This document shows positions 53,231 through 64,000 of a stretch of 64,000 bases of DNA, in pieces (the stretch's first letter is position 1; every line of letters begins with the position of its first letter). The stretch lies in NCBI GenBank assembly GCA_009760855.2, contig WPIO01000028.1, positions 2,234,001-2,298,000 of the forward strand. Reading direction: 5' to 3'. Under the pieces are notes generated by a model. That model worked only from the letters and a program-made list of their open reading frames with translations, made no database searches and was not told the DNA's origin. The DNA comes from Cristatella mucedo. Lineage: Eukaryota > Bryozoa > Phylactolaemata > Cristatellidae. Both the position numbers and the translations under genes were made by a program.

Positions 53231-54824
53231 GTCACAGGCTAGATAGAAATGCTCCCTCTACATGTACCGTTAAGTTAGGAACGATCCCTGGTCATTGCAG
53301 AGGTGATCAATTATCTATTTTAGACTCTAAAATTCGCTGGAGAAATTAAAAATGACTGGGCTCGACGCAACCGAAAGACCAAAGCAAACGGCACAATGGT
53401 CAAATGATGACCAGCAGCTAAGATTGCAATCCATTTGAGGTGATTTTTTATTCGACATGTAATTCTTTGTTGATGAACTCTGTGAGAAAAATGTTCTGAT
53501 TATCGTTAATGAAACTGTTACACAATTAAAAATATTTGATAAGTACATACATATTTAACAGGCTGGCAGCATAGGGTGGATGGCATCAGTCGGTCGGATT
53601 TGGTTTTCCGTTACTTGCTAAACTTGAAATCCTTCAGAAAGCCGTTGCATATTTCCAAGTATTGCCTTTGCATCACAGGTTTTCGGTCCACTTGTTGCTA
53701 TGCTTCCCCAATCAAAGGACTATCTATCTAGCACTCCTTGGCATAAGTGAAAATGTCGATCTCAACGGGTCCTCATTGCTGTTAACATGACCACAAAGAC
53801 AAAACTACTCTTCCATAAATAGGCAGCCAGTAAGATACAGTGTTGTTTCCAAAGATGTTTTGATAAGTAGAATTGTTCAGCATTGTTCTAGTGTGGGTGT
53901 AATAATTACGGATGCAAGCGTGTCAATATACGTGGTTCCAGTTAATGACTCAAGAGAGCTTTCCCGTTACCAGTCATAAGCGGCTGAACATGTAGGACAC
54001 ACAAGTAAACAGAAAACCTTACTGGAAAGCAAATTAATTGCAACATAAAAAAAGGGCCTGCCACTATAAATTGCAGAGAGAATTCACTAGATGCCTTCGA
54101 AAAAATTACCTTACCTTACTCCTATAATTGGCACTGCCTAGGTATAACCAAAGCAGAAAATAAATAAATAAATAAAATAAATAAATAAAGGCTCCTGACT
54201 ATCTGAAAGTCCTGCAATAATGCTTGCAACCAGAGAGTGTATGTGATATCACCTTAGTTATGCTTTGCTCCTGGTGACAACGTTGAATCCTCACTTGCCT
54301 TTAAAAGCCTCTGGCGTACCAATCATAGAGTACTTAATGTACAAATTAGTGCCTGATCACTGAAATGCTTCGCAAAAGAATGGAGTACTAATCTTGAATG
54401 GATGGCTTTTTCCAAGCTATTGCATTTAATTCTTTGTTAAACCCACATAGCTGTTTTGTCACTGATCTAAGGGTTGCTCTAAGCCCCCCACACATAAATC
54501 ATCGTCTTTACAATGTTGCAAATATCGGGAACAATCTAGAGTGCTTCATGATGGAAAAGCGTGCTAATGTTCATGTACTATCTCATCTTGCATGAGGCTT
54601 CTTCTTTAAATTTTCAGTAATAGACTGCATGGGTCCCCTCCCCCGAAGGGCAGTGCCGAATGTCCCGCTAATACATGTGCTGTCGAGTATCCAAGATGTC
54701 GGCTGCTAAGGAAGTGGTGGGCTGGAAGGAGCCCCAAGAACAATTTCCTTTGAAACTGCCTGCATTCACTTATTACTTCCAGAGCACTTAATTAATAGTG
54801 CTCCCCAGCAGACTGACAGTGAAT

Positions 54825-55260
54825 GCCGTTAAAACACCACTGCTTGCTGGCCTACCGGCAAATGCAATCAACCGATTGCAGCTGGTGCAAAACTCCGCAG
54901 CTAGGCTTGTCTGTCGCAGTTGCCAGATCACACCACTTCTCGCCGACCTGCACTGGCTACCAGTCAAGCAACGGATCGACTTCAAGGTTTTGTCGCTCAC
55001 TTTTAGGTCACTTCATTCTTTGGCTCCAGCCTATCTACTCCCCCATCAGGCCAAGCATCGTACCAACTGCTTTTCGGAATCCAACAGTCTACCAATACCT
55101 CGTACAAACCTCAAATCCTTTGGAGACCGTGCATTTAGTTCGTATGCGTTTATCAAGAATGCCATTACTTACCATTCAATCGCGTTTCCCTTTGCAGCAA
55201 ATGTAAAGTGCCTATAAAGAGATTTGAGCTGAGGGCACTTTATCAAGTGCATTATTATTA
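54825..55260 (+). mobile_element. LINE-B 3' fragment with internal deletion
   Basis: Well-preserved RT C-terminus (LQLVQNSAARLVC, DLHWLPVKQRIDFKVLSLTF) runs to FSSYA. It then jumps directly to the 3' UTR (TTTATCAAGAATGCCATTAC), missing the part that encodes PKAWNSLPTCV in other copies. Ends in an ATT/AGT/ACT run. Confidence 0.88.
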
Positions 55261-55507
55261 GTATTACTATTACTATAGAGTGCTGATAGTGCAAAATAGC
55301 CGGAATCAGAGTGGTTTCGTTAATTCAGGCAATAGGCAAGCAGCAAATATTCGGATCTTACATTTGTAGCATACGACTTTGTTCCTGGCCCTCTGCATCC
55401 TCCGGTGACACTTCGTGTGCATTATTTTCTAAATTAGCTAGCTAGCTTTCACCGCTTTATCAAGTGTAGCAGCTGGCGGAGACTCCCCATATAGCCTTGC
55501 ACTTTGT

Positions 55508-55672
55508 CTAATAACAAGAGTTAATTTAACAGCCTCTTTTTGCATAGCGGTGGATGACCCTTAAAGGCTGCCGCCACTGCTGTCAGTGGCAATAAAGGAT
55601 CGCCCACCGCACGATCCGAACCCACAACCTAAGGACAGAGGTCGCAATAAGCAGCCTCCTTATCTAGTGAAT
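55508..55672 (-). mobile_element. SINE copy
   Basis: TTTAACAGCCTCTTTTTGCATAG, AAAGGCTGCCGCCAC, CAATAAAGGATCGCCCACCG, GATCCGAACCCACAACC and CTCCTTATCTAGTG in family order. Confidence 0.8.
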
Positions 55673-56023
55673 CAACAAAATGGCATCTTCATCGCGACGA
55701 AACACGCTAGAGCCTGGTGAGTGAAACCATGCTATAAATTCTATGCCCACAAGTAAAAGTGAGTTTTAATATGCAATATGTAATAACATCAAGTATTCAC
55801 AAGCGAAGTCAGAGTCGTGCAGCAGCTGTAGCGCAAAGACCTGCACGAACGTCGAGGTGGAGCAGCAGCAGACCACTTGCTGTACCACGGAGAGCAGCTG
55901 ATAACAACAGCTGCCTCTGCTGCCATGAGGTGCAGGCGCTAGGCGCGTTCGGCAAGTGCTGCCGCCTTGCCAATTCCGAAGAGGCCTCCTTTCCGGATGC
56001 CTCAAGCTTAGATTTCGGTGGCA

Positions 56024-58506
56024 CTAGTCGTTGTCTTCTGCTCGCTGAGGAGGAACGCCACAGGGCTGAACCATTTTCTCCAGCTGATTGAATCTAACAC
56101 GCGCCCGCGATTCGTTCTCGGCAATGGCAAAGAAGCTGAGCATGTCGTGGTGACCCTGAAACGACACAAGGAGAGGCAGCATTAAGCTTCCACCGAGCAG
56201 CTCACTGGTTTTGGTGCAAATGATGAGAAGCAGCTGAAGAGGCAGCGGTGAGCTGCTGCCATGCACTCGGCCGGTTTTAATGTGCTGATCAGCAGCTTTT
56301 CCTACCGACTTTTCCCCCAACTAGACCGGAGCCAGCACGTAGGTTCTATCTGAAATTATTGGATCACCACCCTACCAAATTGCCATGATTATGGACACAA
56401 GTTACGAACAAATACCCTAAATTAGTCAAAAACCCTTCAAACTCCAAGGCACGGTCTTCAAAGAATTTTGAGGTTTTTACGAGGTCTAGGTACACAGTTA
56501 GATTCGGAAAAGTGAGCGGTACGATGCTTAGCCTGGTGGGGCGGTAAATCTGATACGTAGGCTGGAGCCGAAGAATGGAGGGACCTAAAAGAGTGTGACA
56601 AAACCTTGAAGTCGACTGGGAGCCAGTGCAGGTCAGCAAGGAGTGCCCATTTTTGTCTCATCATCGATCATGGAAGGCATAGGCAGGTGTCTGAAAATAA
56701 GAGCAGTGCAACATTGCATTAGCTCAATAAATTAAGCACTATATGTAATAATTTCGGAAACATGTTTTTTGTAATTTCAACCAATGAACATAGTGCTGGT
56801 AACAGAAACGTTCGATATTTACTCGAAATGCCGGTGAGTATGCAGCTACCATACCGGTAAATGGCTGTTCATCGTGGCTTATCCTTATTCGTTGTTATTA
56901 TTAGTATTATCTTTGCTGCAGTCGTCTAAAGTACCAAATAAGTACTCTTCCAAGATTTGTTTACTGAGGTGCTCTTCCACGATTGTAAGGGTCGCGCCAG
57001 CCACTGCAGACATATCATTCAAGCTATGCGTATATAGACAGCCAAGAACGAGGATATTTGATGGGTTGAGTTGAGAGGTGATAACACCGCTTGACCAACT
57101 TTTTAAAGCAAGTTGGTAAACTCGAGTTAGAGAAAGTCTTCGACAGGACCAACGACAATAAGGTTTTTAAGGGTGAACGATGATTTGATCAAATATAACC
57201 TGAATCTGTCCTATGGGTTGCCTACCACAGACTCATAACGCATGCCACGCAGGGGATATATTAGTAGGATATGCCCAACTAATTCCCTTGTGCAATTTAA
57301 AGAGCTTGAAGAACAAATCAGGCAGGCCTTCACTAAGACCGTAGTTCATACATTAGATTTCGTACACTCTGTGTATTTGTATCAAAGCCTATCGCACCAC
57401 TAATTTAATGCATGCTCACAAATGAACAAGAACAGGAGAATGATCTGGTGAACAATGAATGGGTGAGCTGGTCGAACGGCTACACAGTCGAGCTGCAATC
57501 GGTTGACATCCCATCCATGACCTGATCTAGCTGTTGCCAGGTTTTTTTACTGAAGTAATTTATCTCAAAAAACTAAGGCTCACTATTTCCCAAATATAAG
57601 CAGAAGTAGACCGTTGCAGAAAGTGCTGCCTATAGAAGCTCTTACGCTAGCTACAGTAAACAGGCAATAGCACTTGACATATTATGCATATCACAACAAG
57701 CATCTACCAGCACCCAAACAATACTGTGCATATATTTAGAGATGGCTGCTGTGGAGTAACCAAATAAAATCTAAAGCAATTTGGCAAGCAAGCATAGCAT
57801 AACCCACAGAGACGACTAGGTCGCATATTGTTTGATTGTTTATCAAGCATGATTTTACTCACCGTTCAATTGCATTTCCCTTTGCAGCAAATGTAAAGCG
57901 CCTAGAGAGAGAGATTAAGTTCTCTGGGGGCGCTTTATCAAGTGCATTATTATTATATTTCTTTCCCACAGCTCAAGCGATAACTGCAGCTCATAGAGCT
58001 CGTCCCTATACAGTACCAAACTCCAACTATAATTAATGAGTGAAGAGATTTGCGCTGCTTAAATTCAGCTACCGCTGCTCTCTGGAATCGCACAATTTCA
58101 ACGCACAGGCAAAAAGCAGCGGGAAGCGAAGCCAGTGGGCACTTTCGACGAACACAATGTGGCGATGTTCATCAGTTGTGGCATATGCCCCGCAACCGAA
58201 TCGACAACTAGCGTAATGGGAAATATTCTTCTAGCCATAAAAACGCGATCAGCCGCAGTAGCAGTGTGGGTGGCGAACCGTGCTAGCGGACCGGCGAAGA
58301 TGGTAACCAGCACGGAACGCCCGCTCTTGGTAGCCTCTCACGCTAATATAAAAGAGAAAGCTTTTTACACGTACCATATAAGCGCTATAGCTATCTCGGT
58401 GCTGGTTCGTCAGCCACTCCCATCTAGTTGTATCAGCATGCCCAGTGCCGACGTATTTGGACTGCAGGTGCTCTAATTGACTGTGAATGTTGTATCGGTC
58501 TCCCAT
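56024..58506 (-). CDS. SF3B5: SF3B5 (SF3b10), splicing factor 3B subunit 5, two coding exons
   Basis: Smallest subunit of the SF3b complex of the U2 snRNP, which helps recognise the branch site in the nucleus. Coding exon 1 is 58506 down to 58375 (44 codons, donor GTACGT) and exon 2 is 56155 down to 56024 (43 codons plus TAG, acceptor GTTTCAG), phase 0. The 87-residue product carries the family's near-invariant blocks IHSQLEHLQSKY, GTGHADTT, WEWL, NQHRDSY, FAIAENES and QPCG. Its length fits the family (human is 86). The start is the ATG of MGDRYNIHSQ, the conserved N-terminus. The 2,219-base intron holds a LINE-B tail (57833-57957) and a decayed LINE-B (56400-56665). It diverges from AHSA1 across a 474-base gap. 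Identity is secure from sequence motifs. Confidence 0.97.
56400..56665 (-). mobile_element. LINE-B fragment in the SF3B5 intron
   Basis: Antisense RT C-terminus (LLADLHWLPVDFKVLSHSFR, SLHSSAPAYVSDLPPHQAK) with deletions. It lies within the SF3B5 intron, on the same strand as that gene. Confidence 0.8.
57833..57957 (+). mobile_element. LINE-B tail in the SF3B5 intron
   Basis: Clean copy of the family 3' end: TGTTTATCAAGCATGATTTTAC, CCCTTTGCAGCAAATGTAAAG, GGGGGCGCTTTATC, then an ATT run. Opposite in strand to SF3B5. Its intact appearance suggests a recent insertion. Confidence 0.9.
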
Positions 58507-58980
58507 GATTTACCTAAGTCAGCCGCTACCACGTTACATTGACAAGGCTAATAATTGGGTTGCTACATCGATGAGTTAACTTGTTCGTGATAGTACCGTT
58601 TCATTATTAGCCCTAAATAGTGCGGGCAACAATTCAACTTGAACCAAGTATGAGTTGGGGAACTGTAGCGATGAACGCGGCGCTATACCACAAACGCCTC
58701 TACAAGCGAGGTGGCGGTTGTATAATTAAACTTGTAATAGAATTACGTTATATGATAATAGTTTATATGTAAATTATTTCATTTTTATCGTTCTTTAGGC
58801 ATTATATCGACACAAAAAAGACAATTCTTTTTCGTCATAGGCATCTCTATTACCACACCCCGCTTGGACACGCGGGATTCGCTGGGCCTGATATCCGGTT
58901 TTGGTAAGTTCCGGCAATTCTGGAATCTTCGCACCGGTGGACGCAAGACTCGGTAGAGCGGAAGAGCAGACACGCTAGCC
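58507..58980. promoter_or_regulatory. Shared divergent promoter region of SF3B5 and AHSA1
   Basis: 474 bases separate the two start codons, which point away from each other. No repeat lies in it. It contains the 5' untranslated leaders and probably a bidirectional promoter. No TATA box is placed with confidence. The half near AHSA1 is GC-richer (CCCCGCTTGGACACGCGGG). Confidence 0.6.
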
Positions 58981-61900
58981 ATGGCGAAGTGGGGCGAAGG
59001 AGATCCGCGCTGGATAGTCGAAGAACGTGCAGATGCCACCAATGTCAACAACTGGCACTGGTAATGCGCCGACGCCGGTAGTGCAGCTGCCGCACAAGCA
59101 GTCGCCGCAAATGCAGGCAGATGTAGCTTGTCCTGCATTGGATGCGGCATGAAGGAGAGAAACAACGAGTGAGAGTAGCTGTGAGCTCTCTTGCTTTAAT
59201 AGAGCCGTCCCCGCTTGCAATATTTCGCACCGATGCATTTAAATAGTTACGCTAGACCTTCGGCGAAGCAGATCAAACAATAATAGGGTAGTCCTCGGCA
59301 GGTATCACACTAGTCTCGTTAGCTTCGCTTGTTTCCTCTGTTCCTTTCACCCCGTTGAATTTGATCTTTTGCTAAGAGCCAGCCATGGTTTGGTGAAGAT
59401 TCTTGCCATGAAAGTACGCGTCATAAGTTAATATGGAAGTACTTATTCGATCTACTTTCCGAGCGTAATTTTCCTGATTTACCGTCATTCAATCTGTAAT
59501 TTCCCTTCACGGTGTTTTATTTGCACTTTTACTAGCACTTGTCGTGCCGATTTCCCGACCCGAGTGGTCCCATTTGCCAGTCCAGGTCCATAGATTGCCA
59601 GGCAGTTACGATTACTGCGAAAAGCTGACTTGGTCATTGTAAAGCTGCGTTTACCCTAGCGAATCTTCTCCTAAATGTTTACCTTTATTCGTTTGGTTTG
59701 GGCCAGTACGTCACCATACGTCACTACGTTTGAGGGGAGGAGCCGAGTTGGCAGACGCAGTGGCTTTCGTCGAGACTAAGTCGGTGGTCAAATAATTCGC
59801 TAGTGTAAACGTCCTAACTAGAAGGGAAAGTGCCCATGAAAGCCACCTTACAGCAGTCGTCTAGTTGCTTCTGTATTGGACTCTTCGTTAAGTTTTCAAT
59901 TTCTCATCTTAGTCCGGACATGCGACCTTGAAAAGGTTTGTTAACATTATGTTTTTTGTCGATATATGACATCTTGCCACATGGGTATCTCTATTTTTAC
60001 TCACTTGATAGTTAGGCATCAGGTCACGTGATCCAAACTGCCGCTTAGCTCTAATTTTGCAGTAGGCTGTCTTGGCTGCAATCTCTTTAGGTCAGTTGGA
60101 TTTGTCAATTTTATGTGCATATACAGTGCCCTGTCGTGTTCACACTGGCCAAGATAATAGTTCGCTTACCAAATAGTGGCTACTCAGCCCCGAATGGTGA
60201 CACCCAGTGGTTATCGTTCTTTGCATGCCCTCGTTTATTGTAGGACCGAAAAGAATGCCACAAGCTGGTCGAAGGACCGCATTAAGGAGCTGCTGCTGGG
60301 ACTGCGGGTCGAGGACAATGCGGGTAAGATCCGTCCTTGTGCTGAAGCAGCTAGCCACCCATGAACTCGCCTGCTTTCCATTCATCGGCAATGGCTATCG
60401 CTGAGCAATTAACTTTTTTTTGGTGTTGCAACCTGTATGTGTGTCGACAGGCACCATTCCATGGCCACCTAGACCGAGGTGAAGCCTAATGCAGCGAGCC
60501 TGCTTTGTTAGTTGAAGACGTGTGCTATCGTTGGCCTCGCCAATCTATGATTTTATTGGTCACTGCCTCCACCCGTCCTCGTCGTGCATTATATGTAGCA
60601 TTTCTTTTTCACTTGGGCAGTTCCCTGTCGCGTTCTCGTGTAAGCAGTTGCTCGCAGCTGTTCGGTTTTGTATTGGCCCTTCTGCTGTAGACATGACCTG
60701 AGAGATCACGTGCTCATTTCTGTCTGTAAATGGATAACCCGATTGTGTGGAAGCAGACCGACTAGATAGTCTGTTGAAGGCAGCATAGTCAACGTTCATG
60801 CACTGGTTCCCCGTATAATTTAAAGCCGGTAGAATAATCTAGCTCTTAAAATGACTTTTTCCTTACCTCTCGGCAGAGCCTGTGCACCAGTCATCGATTC
60901 CCTAACCATGTTATGCTTGTTGACATTGATCATGCTACCATTAACCAGTCGACCGTGCCTCTTTTGCAGCAAATGTATAATGCCTAAAAAGGAATTGTTC
61001 TCTGAGGGCGTCACACAAATGAACTATAAATAAATTATATTACTGCAGCTTGCACACTCCGAAACGGGGTTGGATTATGCAGTTGGAGTGGTGCATGCAT
61101 AGCGAAGCCGTGCCATGCCTGCCTTTGGTTGTTCTCATGTATTGTGGAAATCTAGCGATTGACAAGCTTGTAGCTCTCCAAAATCATGATAGCTTAATAG
61201 AAATTCTGTGGAGCTGACAGTGCTGGCAAGTGACTCGAGGGGTGTAGAATTGCTTGCTTTTAGGAAAATATTTGCATGTTTGCTGCGGTCGACGAGCCTT
61301 GTGCTCACGCCAGACACATTGGGGTCTGCTGGCCTCGTCCCATCTGCCTGCATATGATAAGAGGCGACTTCAAAGGCTCTGGCTTTCAATTCTCGGTCCC
61401 TTCGTTTTCTTGCTCCAGCCTACCTATTTGAACTGATTCCCAATCAGGTTTTGCCATCGTAATACATGCTCTTCTAACTCAAAAGTCGTTTGGCTATGCC
61501 TCAAGTCTTTTGGAGGCCGTGCCTTTAGTTTTGTGTGCTTTCAAAGCCTGGAACTCACTCTCGACATCCCTTGGCGGCAACGTTTACAAAGAAGCCAAAA
61601 ACGCTTGCTATGCTTATGTGTGCTGTCACTCTGCATGCTATCGCTATGCAATTGACATGCTTTAAAAAAATACTAGCTGATTAAGCAGCCTCTTTTTGTA
61701 TAGCAACAGAAGAGCCTTTACGGCTATCACCACCACTTGCAGTGGCGATAAAGGATCGCCCACCGCAGGAATCGAACCCACAACCTCGGGACCGAGGTCG
61801 TGAAAGCAACCCCCTTACCTAGTGTGCCATCACGGCTCACCAATGCTTTACCTTTGCAGCATGCGTTTTAGTCCCTAGAAATAGATTTAGTTCTCTTAGG

Positions 61901-63770
61901 GCACAATGCCAATGTATGATTATCATTAGCATTACTAGTATCTGCCTGGTAGTCGAAGAGACTTGTGTGTGTACGTGTGTGTGTGTGTGTGTGTGCGTGT
62001 GTGTGTCTGTGTCTGTGTCTGTGTGTGTGTTTGTGTCGTGCATATCTTACAATTTGCCATGCTCTTGGTGTAGTCCACTGTGCTGGTCTTATGTGAGTGC
62101 CTTTCGTTGGGTGTGCAGTGGGCTATGCCACCATAAAGGAAGTTGCTAAGCTTGAAGGTGAAGCCAGTGCCAACAACCGAAAGGCTAAGCTCATATTCTT
62201 TTACGAGTGGAACATAAAGTGTGACTGGGAAGGTGAGTCTTATGGAGCAAGAACAACAGTCATATCGCTTGCATTTTCACTTTGTATTTGACTGCTTAAT
62301 ATTGCTTTATTTGGTTATGTGTGCTTTCAGGGAACCTCAATGATGAAGATAACACGAAAGTTGAAGGCTCACTGGAAATTCCAAATCTAAGTGATGAGAA
62401 CAGTGCAGACGAATTAACCGTAAGTCGTCTTACCCGTCTCATGGCTCGAAGTAAATCCGTGCCTTGTGCCTCGATGGCTTCTGTGCCAAAGGCAACTATA
62501 TTTTTTTCTTTAAAAGACTTGTTTACTAATCGTGGTGATCGCCATCATCGTAAGCTGCTAGTTCAGGTGTGTGCTAAAAGCACTCGAGGCTGTGCTTGCA
62601 TCACACGCACACATGCACACACACACTTCTCACTCTTGTCCTGTCTGGCTGTTTATTGTGTAAAGAACCCTATTGGTTGGAGCATATTATCGATCTATCC
62701 AAGTGTTTATGTGACCGGGGAGTTGCAATTGCAGACCGGCATTGCCACGTAACTATGCGTATGTATACATGTACATATCACCAAGCAATGTCTCTACTGC
62801 TGGATTGCCACAGCTCCTACGCCTTTCCACTTCTTGCTGCTCAGAGAGCATCTAGCCGACAGTATGATGGGGATGGTCCGAAGACTGGCGTTGCACGATG
62901 AGTTCTGGCCTACACGGTAAACGGTCGTTACCTTGGCCGGGCCTTGACAGCAACGGTGGCCTCCCTGAACTACTAAACAGGAGCATAAGTCATCAGAAAA
63001 GGCAAGCAAATGCTATGAAGGCTAATCGGGGCATTGCAGAAGCTCATGTTTCTCACAGACCTCGGCCATAATGGCTTAGAAATGTCATTGGTAGACCAAG
63101 CCACGCTGGTCAAGGGACAGGCCCATGGTTAGCACAACGGCACCTTGACATTCGATTGGCCGTGCCTATGGGCATCCTTGACATTCGATTGGCCGTGCCT
63201 ATGGGCGTCGTTAAATCATTGCGTGTCATCCATAGAGCTGCCTTGTTGTGTGGTGAGACGTTAGTAGCAATGCCGCGCCGGCCGGCCATTTGTTGGCGCT
63301 GCTGCTGCTGTTTCACTCTGCCTCAGCTGTTCGTTTCTTTGAGGTGCCTGTCTCGAGTCCGAAGAACGTAAACTTGCCACGTTGTGTTGTATTGCTGCGT
63401 GCGGTCCGAGTTACAAGCTCGTGACCAGCTGCTGTTCTTGCGGTGTAGAGCAGCCCCAGGGTGAAAGTGCAGCCCCAGCAGATATACGGCATGACCTGGA
63501 TGTGCACGTGGCAACTTGGTTGGCTGTGCAAAGTGGATTTTTCTGTCTGCCGATTGGGTTTTGTTTGAGCCTGTTTTCGATCGGTACTGCTTCACTTCCA
63601 CTTGTTGCCCGTGGTTTTGTCACAGTCTGCTCATTTTGCTATTATCAAGGTGAGCGTCAGTGTGAAGACCGAACATTCTCACGCCTTCAAGCTGAAAGAA
63701 CTGTGGCGTACTAAAGGCACAGCCCTCATTCAGAAAAAGCTCGGTGAATATATAGTTGCCCTGAAAAAAG
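58981..63770 (+). CDS. AHSA1: AHSA1 (Aha1), activator of Hsp90 ATPase, 3' partial, five coding exons
   Basis: Cytosolic co-chaperone whose N-terminal domain binds the Hsp90 middle domain and stimulates its ATPase. Coding exons: 58981-59060, 60244-60323, 62119-62232, 62331-62419 and 63650-63770, all GT-AG and frame-consistent. The N-terminus MAKWGEGDPRWIVEERADA and the motif NVNNWHW (family NxNNWHW) are intact. WSKDRIKELL, the Hsp90-contacting RKxK motif in NNRKAKLIFFYEW and EIPNLSDENSADEL follow in family order. The fifth exon, VSVSVKTE to GEYIVALKK, reaches the end of the N-terminal domain. The C-terminal AHSA1/START-like domain must lie beyond the window. The gene is head-to-head with SF3B5. 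Introns carry LINE-B, SINE and (GT)n repeats. Identity is secure. Confidence 0.96.
59061..60243 (+). other. AHSA1 intron 1
   Basis: No repeat family recognised here. Near 59705-59730 two TACGTCA half-CRE-like sites sit 9 bases apart next to GAGGGGAGGAGCC, which may be a regulatory patch. Overlapping minus-strand frames near 58785-59238 are shadows of the AHSA1 first exon and promoter. Confidence 0.4.
60900..61030 (+). mobile_element. LINE-B tail, decayed
   Basis: TGCTTGTTGACATTGATCATGC, CTTTTGCAGCAAATGTATAATG and TTGTTCTCTGAGGGCG. In AHSA1 intron 2. Confidence 0.7.
61385..61930 (+). mobile_element. LINE-B 3' fragment split by a SINE
   Basis: Decayed RT C-terminus (CTCCAGCCTACCTATTTGAAC; AAGCCTGGAACTCACTC) runs up to TTGACATGCTTT at 61663. 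It resumes at 61843 with ATGCTTTACCTTTGCAGC and the 3' tail to about 61930. Confidence 0.85.
61664..61842 (-). mobile_element. SINE, near-consensus, with 7-bp target-site duplication
   Basis: Inserted in the LINE-B copy above. ATGCTTT is duplicated at 61657-61663 and 61843-61849. On the minus strand: tRNA-like 5' end from GGTGAGCCGTGATGGC, A-box-like TGGCACACTAGG, B box GGTTCGATTCC, family core, then an A-rich tail (read as AAAAAAA on +). Nearly identical to the SINE at 9919-10107. Confidence 0.92.
61966..62036. repeat. (GT)n tract
   Basis: About 70 bases of GT with CGT and CTGT interruptions in AHSA1 intron 2. Confidence 0.95.
63143..63208. repeat. 33-bp tandem duplication
   Basis: CCTTGACATTCGATTGGCCG... 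occurs twice in tandem (63143-63175 and 63176-63208), differing only at the last bases. Each unit holds ATTGG, an inverted CCAAT. Located in AHSA1 intron 4. Confidence 0.9.
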
Positions 63771-63976
63771 GTAGGTTACTAACTGCTCGTGGTTTTGAGA
63801 CACAGGTGTATGAGTCGCTTGTCTGAGATGTCTCCAAAAATGTATTGTATTAGTAAGTTTGCCCGCTCGTGTGTTCACCACGAGCAGAGCACAGCTCTAT
63901 GCCTCGTGTGCATTTGCAGTTGTGGCTAGCTATGAAATAGTGCAAGCAGAAGATTTGTTATTGGTGGGGTAGAGTC

Positions 63977-64000
63977 CTGCCTTAATAAGGTCTAGCAAAA
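63977..64000 (+). mobile_element. Start of another LINE-A fragment at the window end
   Basis: TGCCTTAATAAGGTCTAGCAAAA is identical to 3021-3043 in LINE-A copy 1. It runs off the window, so its length is unknown. It would lie in an AHSA1 intron. Confidence 0.75.

Larger units (their letters stand above)
49920..54790. other. Gene-poor region downstream of the helical-protein gene
   Basis: AT-rich DNA with an RT remnant and LINE-B fragments between 51350 and 53230, a C-homopolymer near 50813-50825 and an AAAT/AAATA run near 54160-54190. Frames are short and non-coding in character. If the helical-protein gene has further exons they would be here, but none shows both a good acceptor and donor with coding content. 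Confidence 0.4.

Noticed and set aside
58785-59238. Minus-strand frames over the AHSA1 first exon
   Set aside because: Shadow of the AHSA1 first exon and its GC-rich leader. The plus strand carries the conserved protein.
61664-61842. tRNA gene (A and B boxes, GGTTCGATTCC)
   Set aside because: The same sequence recurs many times with a common non-tRNA 3' body, an A-rich tail and a target-site duplication, so it is a SINE.

Overview
This window is nuclear DNA from an invertebrate animal. The genes are split by GT-AG introns from about 70 bases to about 7 kb. Intron and intergenic DNA is AT-rich and packed with decayed retroelements, whereas several exons are much more GC-rich. I see no bacterial genes, CRISPR array or rRNA. 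The protein content (an Hsp90 co-chaperone, a spliceosomal subunit, a sperm-channel-like membrane protein) fits a metazoan with flagellated sperm. I cannot name the phylum from sequence alone.

Layout: (1) About 2.2-28.6 kb, + strand: a 20-exon gene for a large ectodomain protein with one C-terminal membrane segment. I read it as an auxiliary subunit of the sperm CatSper calcium channel (beta/gamma type); its 5' end is not found. (2) About 31.2-49.7 kb, + strand: a second multi-exon gene for a long helical protein with two very large, GC-rich, Ser/Ala/Gly-rich exons and a C-terminal stretch like the dynein heavy-chain stalk region. Its start, end and one internal junction are unresolved. (3) 56.0-58.5 kb, - strand: complete two-exon SF3B5 (87 aa). 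(4) 58.98 kb to past the window end, + strand: the first five coding exons of AHSA1, head-to-head with SF3B5 across 474 bases.

Repeats fill the rest. Two non-LTR retrotransposon families recur. LINE-A has endonuclease and RT fragments. LINE-B is seen mostly as RT C-terminus plus a 3' tail ending in an ATT-type microsatellite. A tRNA-derived SINE is present in at least 16 copies. A roughly 1 kb foldback element at 9.6-10.6 kb carries a SINE inside one arm. Nested insertions (SINE in foldback, SINE in LINE-B, LINE-B in LINE-B) give a relative age order. Long pyrimidine/purine tracts, including nearly 900 bp of CT-rich DNA at 35.7-36.6 kb, sit in introns.

Exon boundaries were read by eye from splice consensus and reading phase. 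Each junction inside a stated model was checked to keep the frame, but no transcript or database search was available. Repeat edges are approximate unless a target-site duplication or an empty-site comparison is given.
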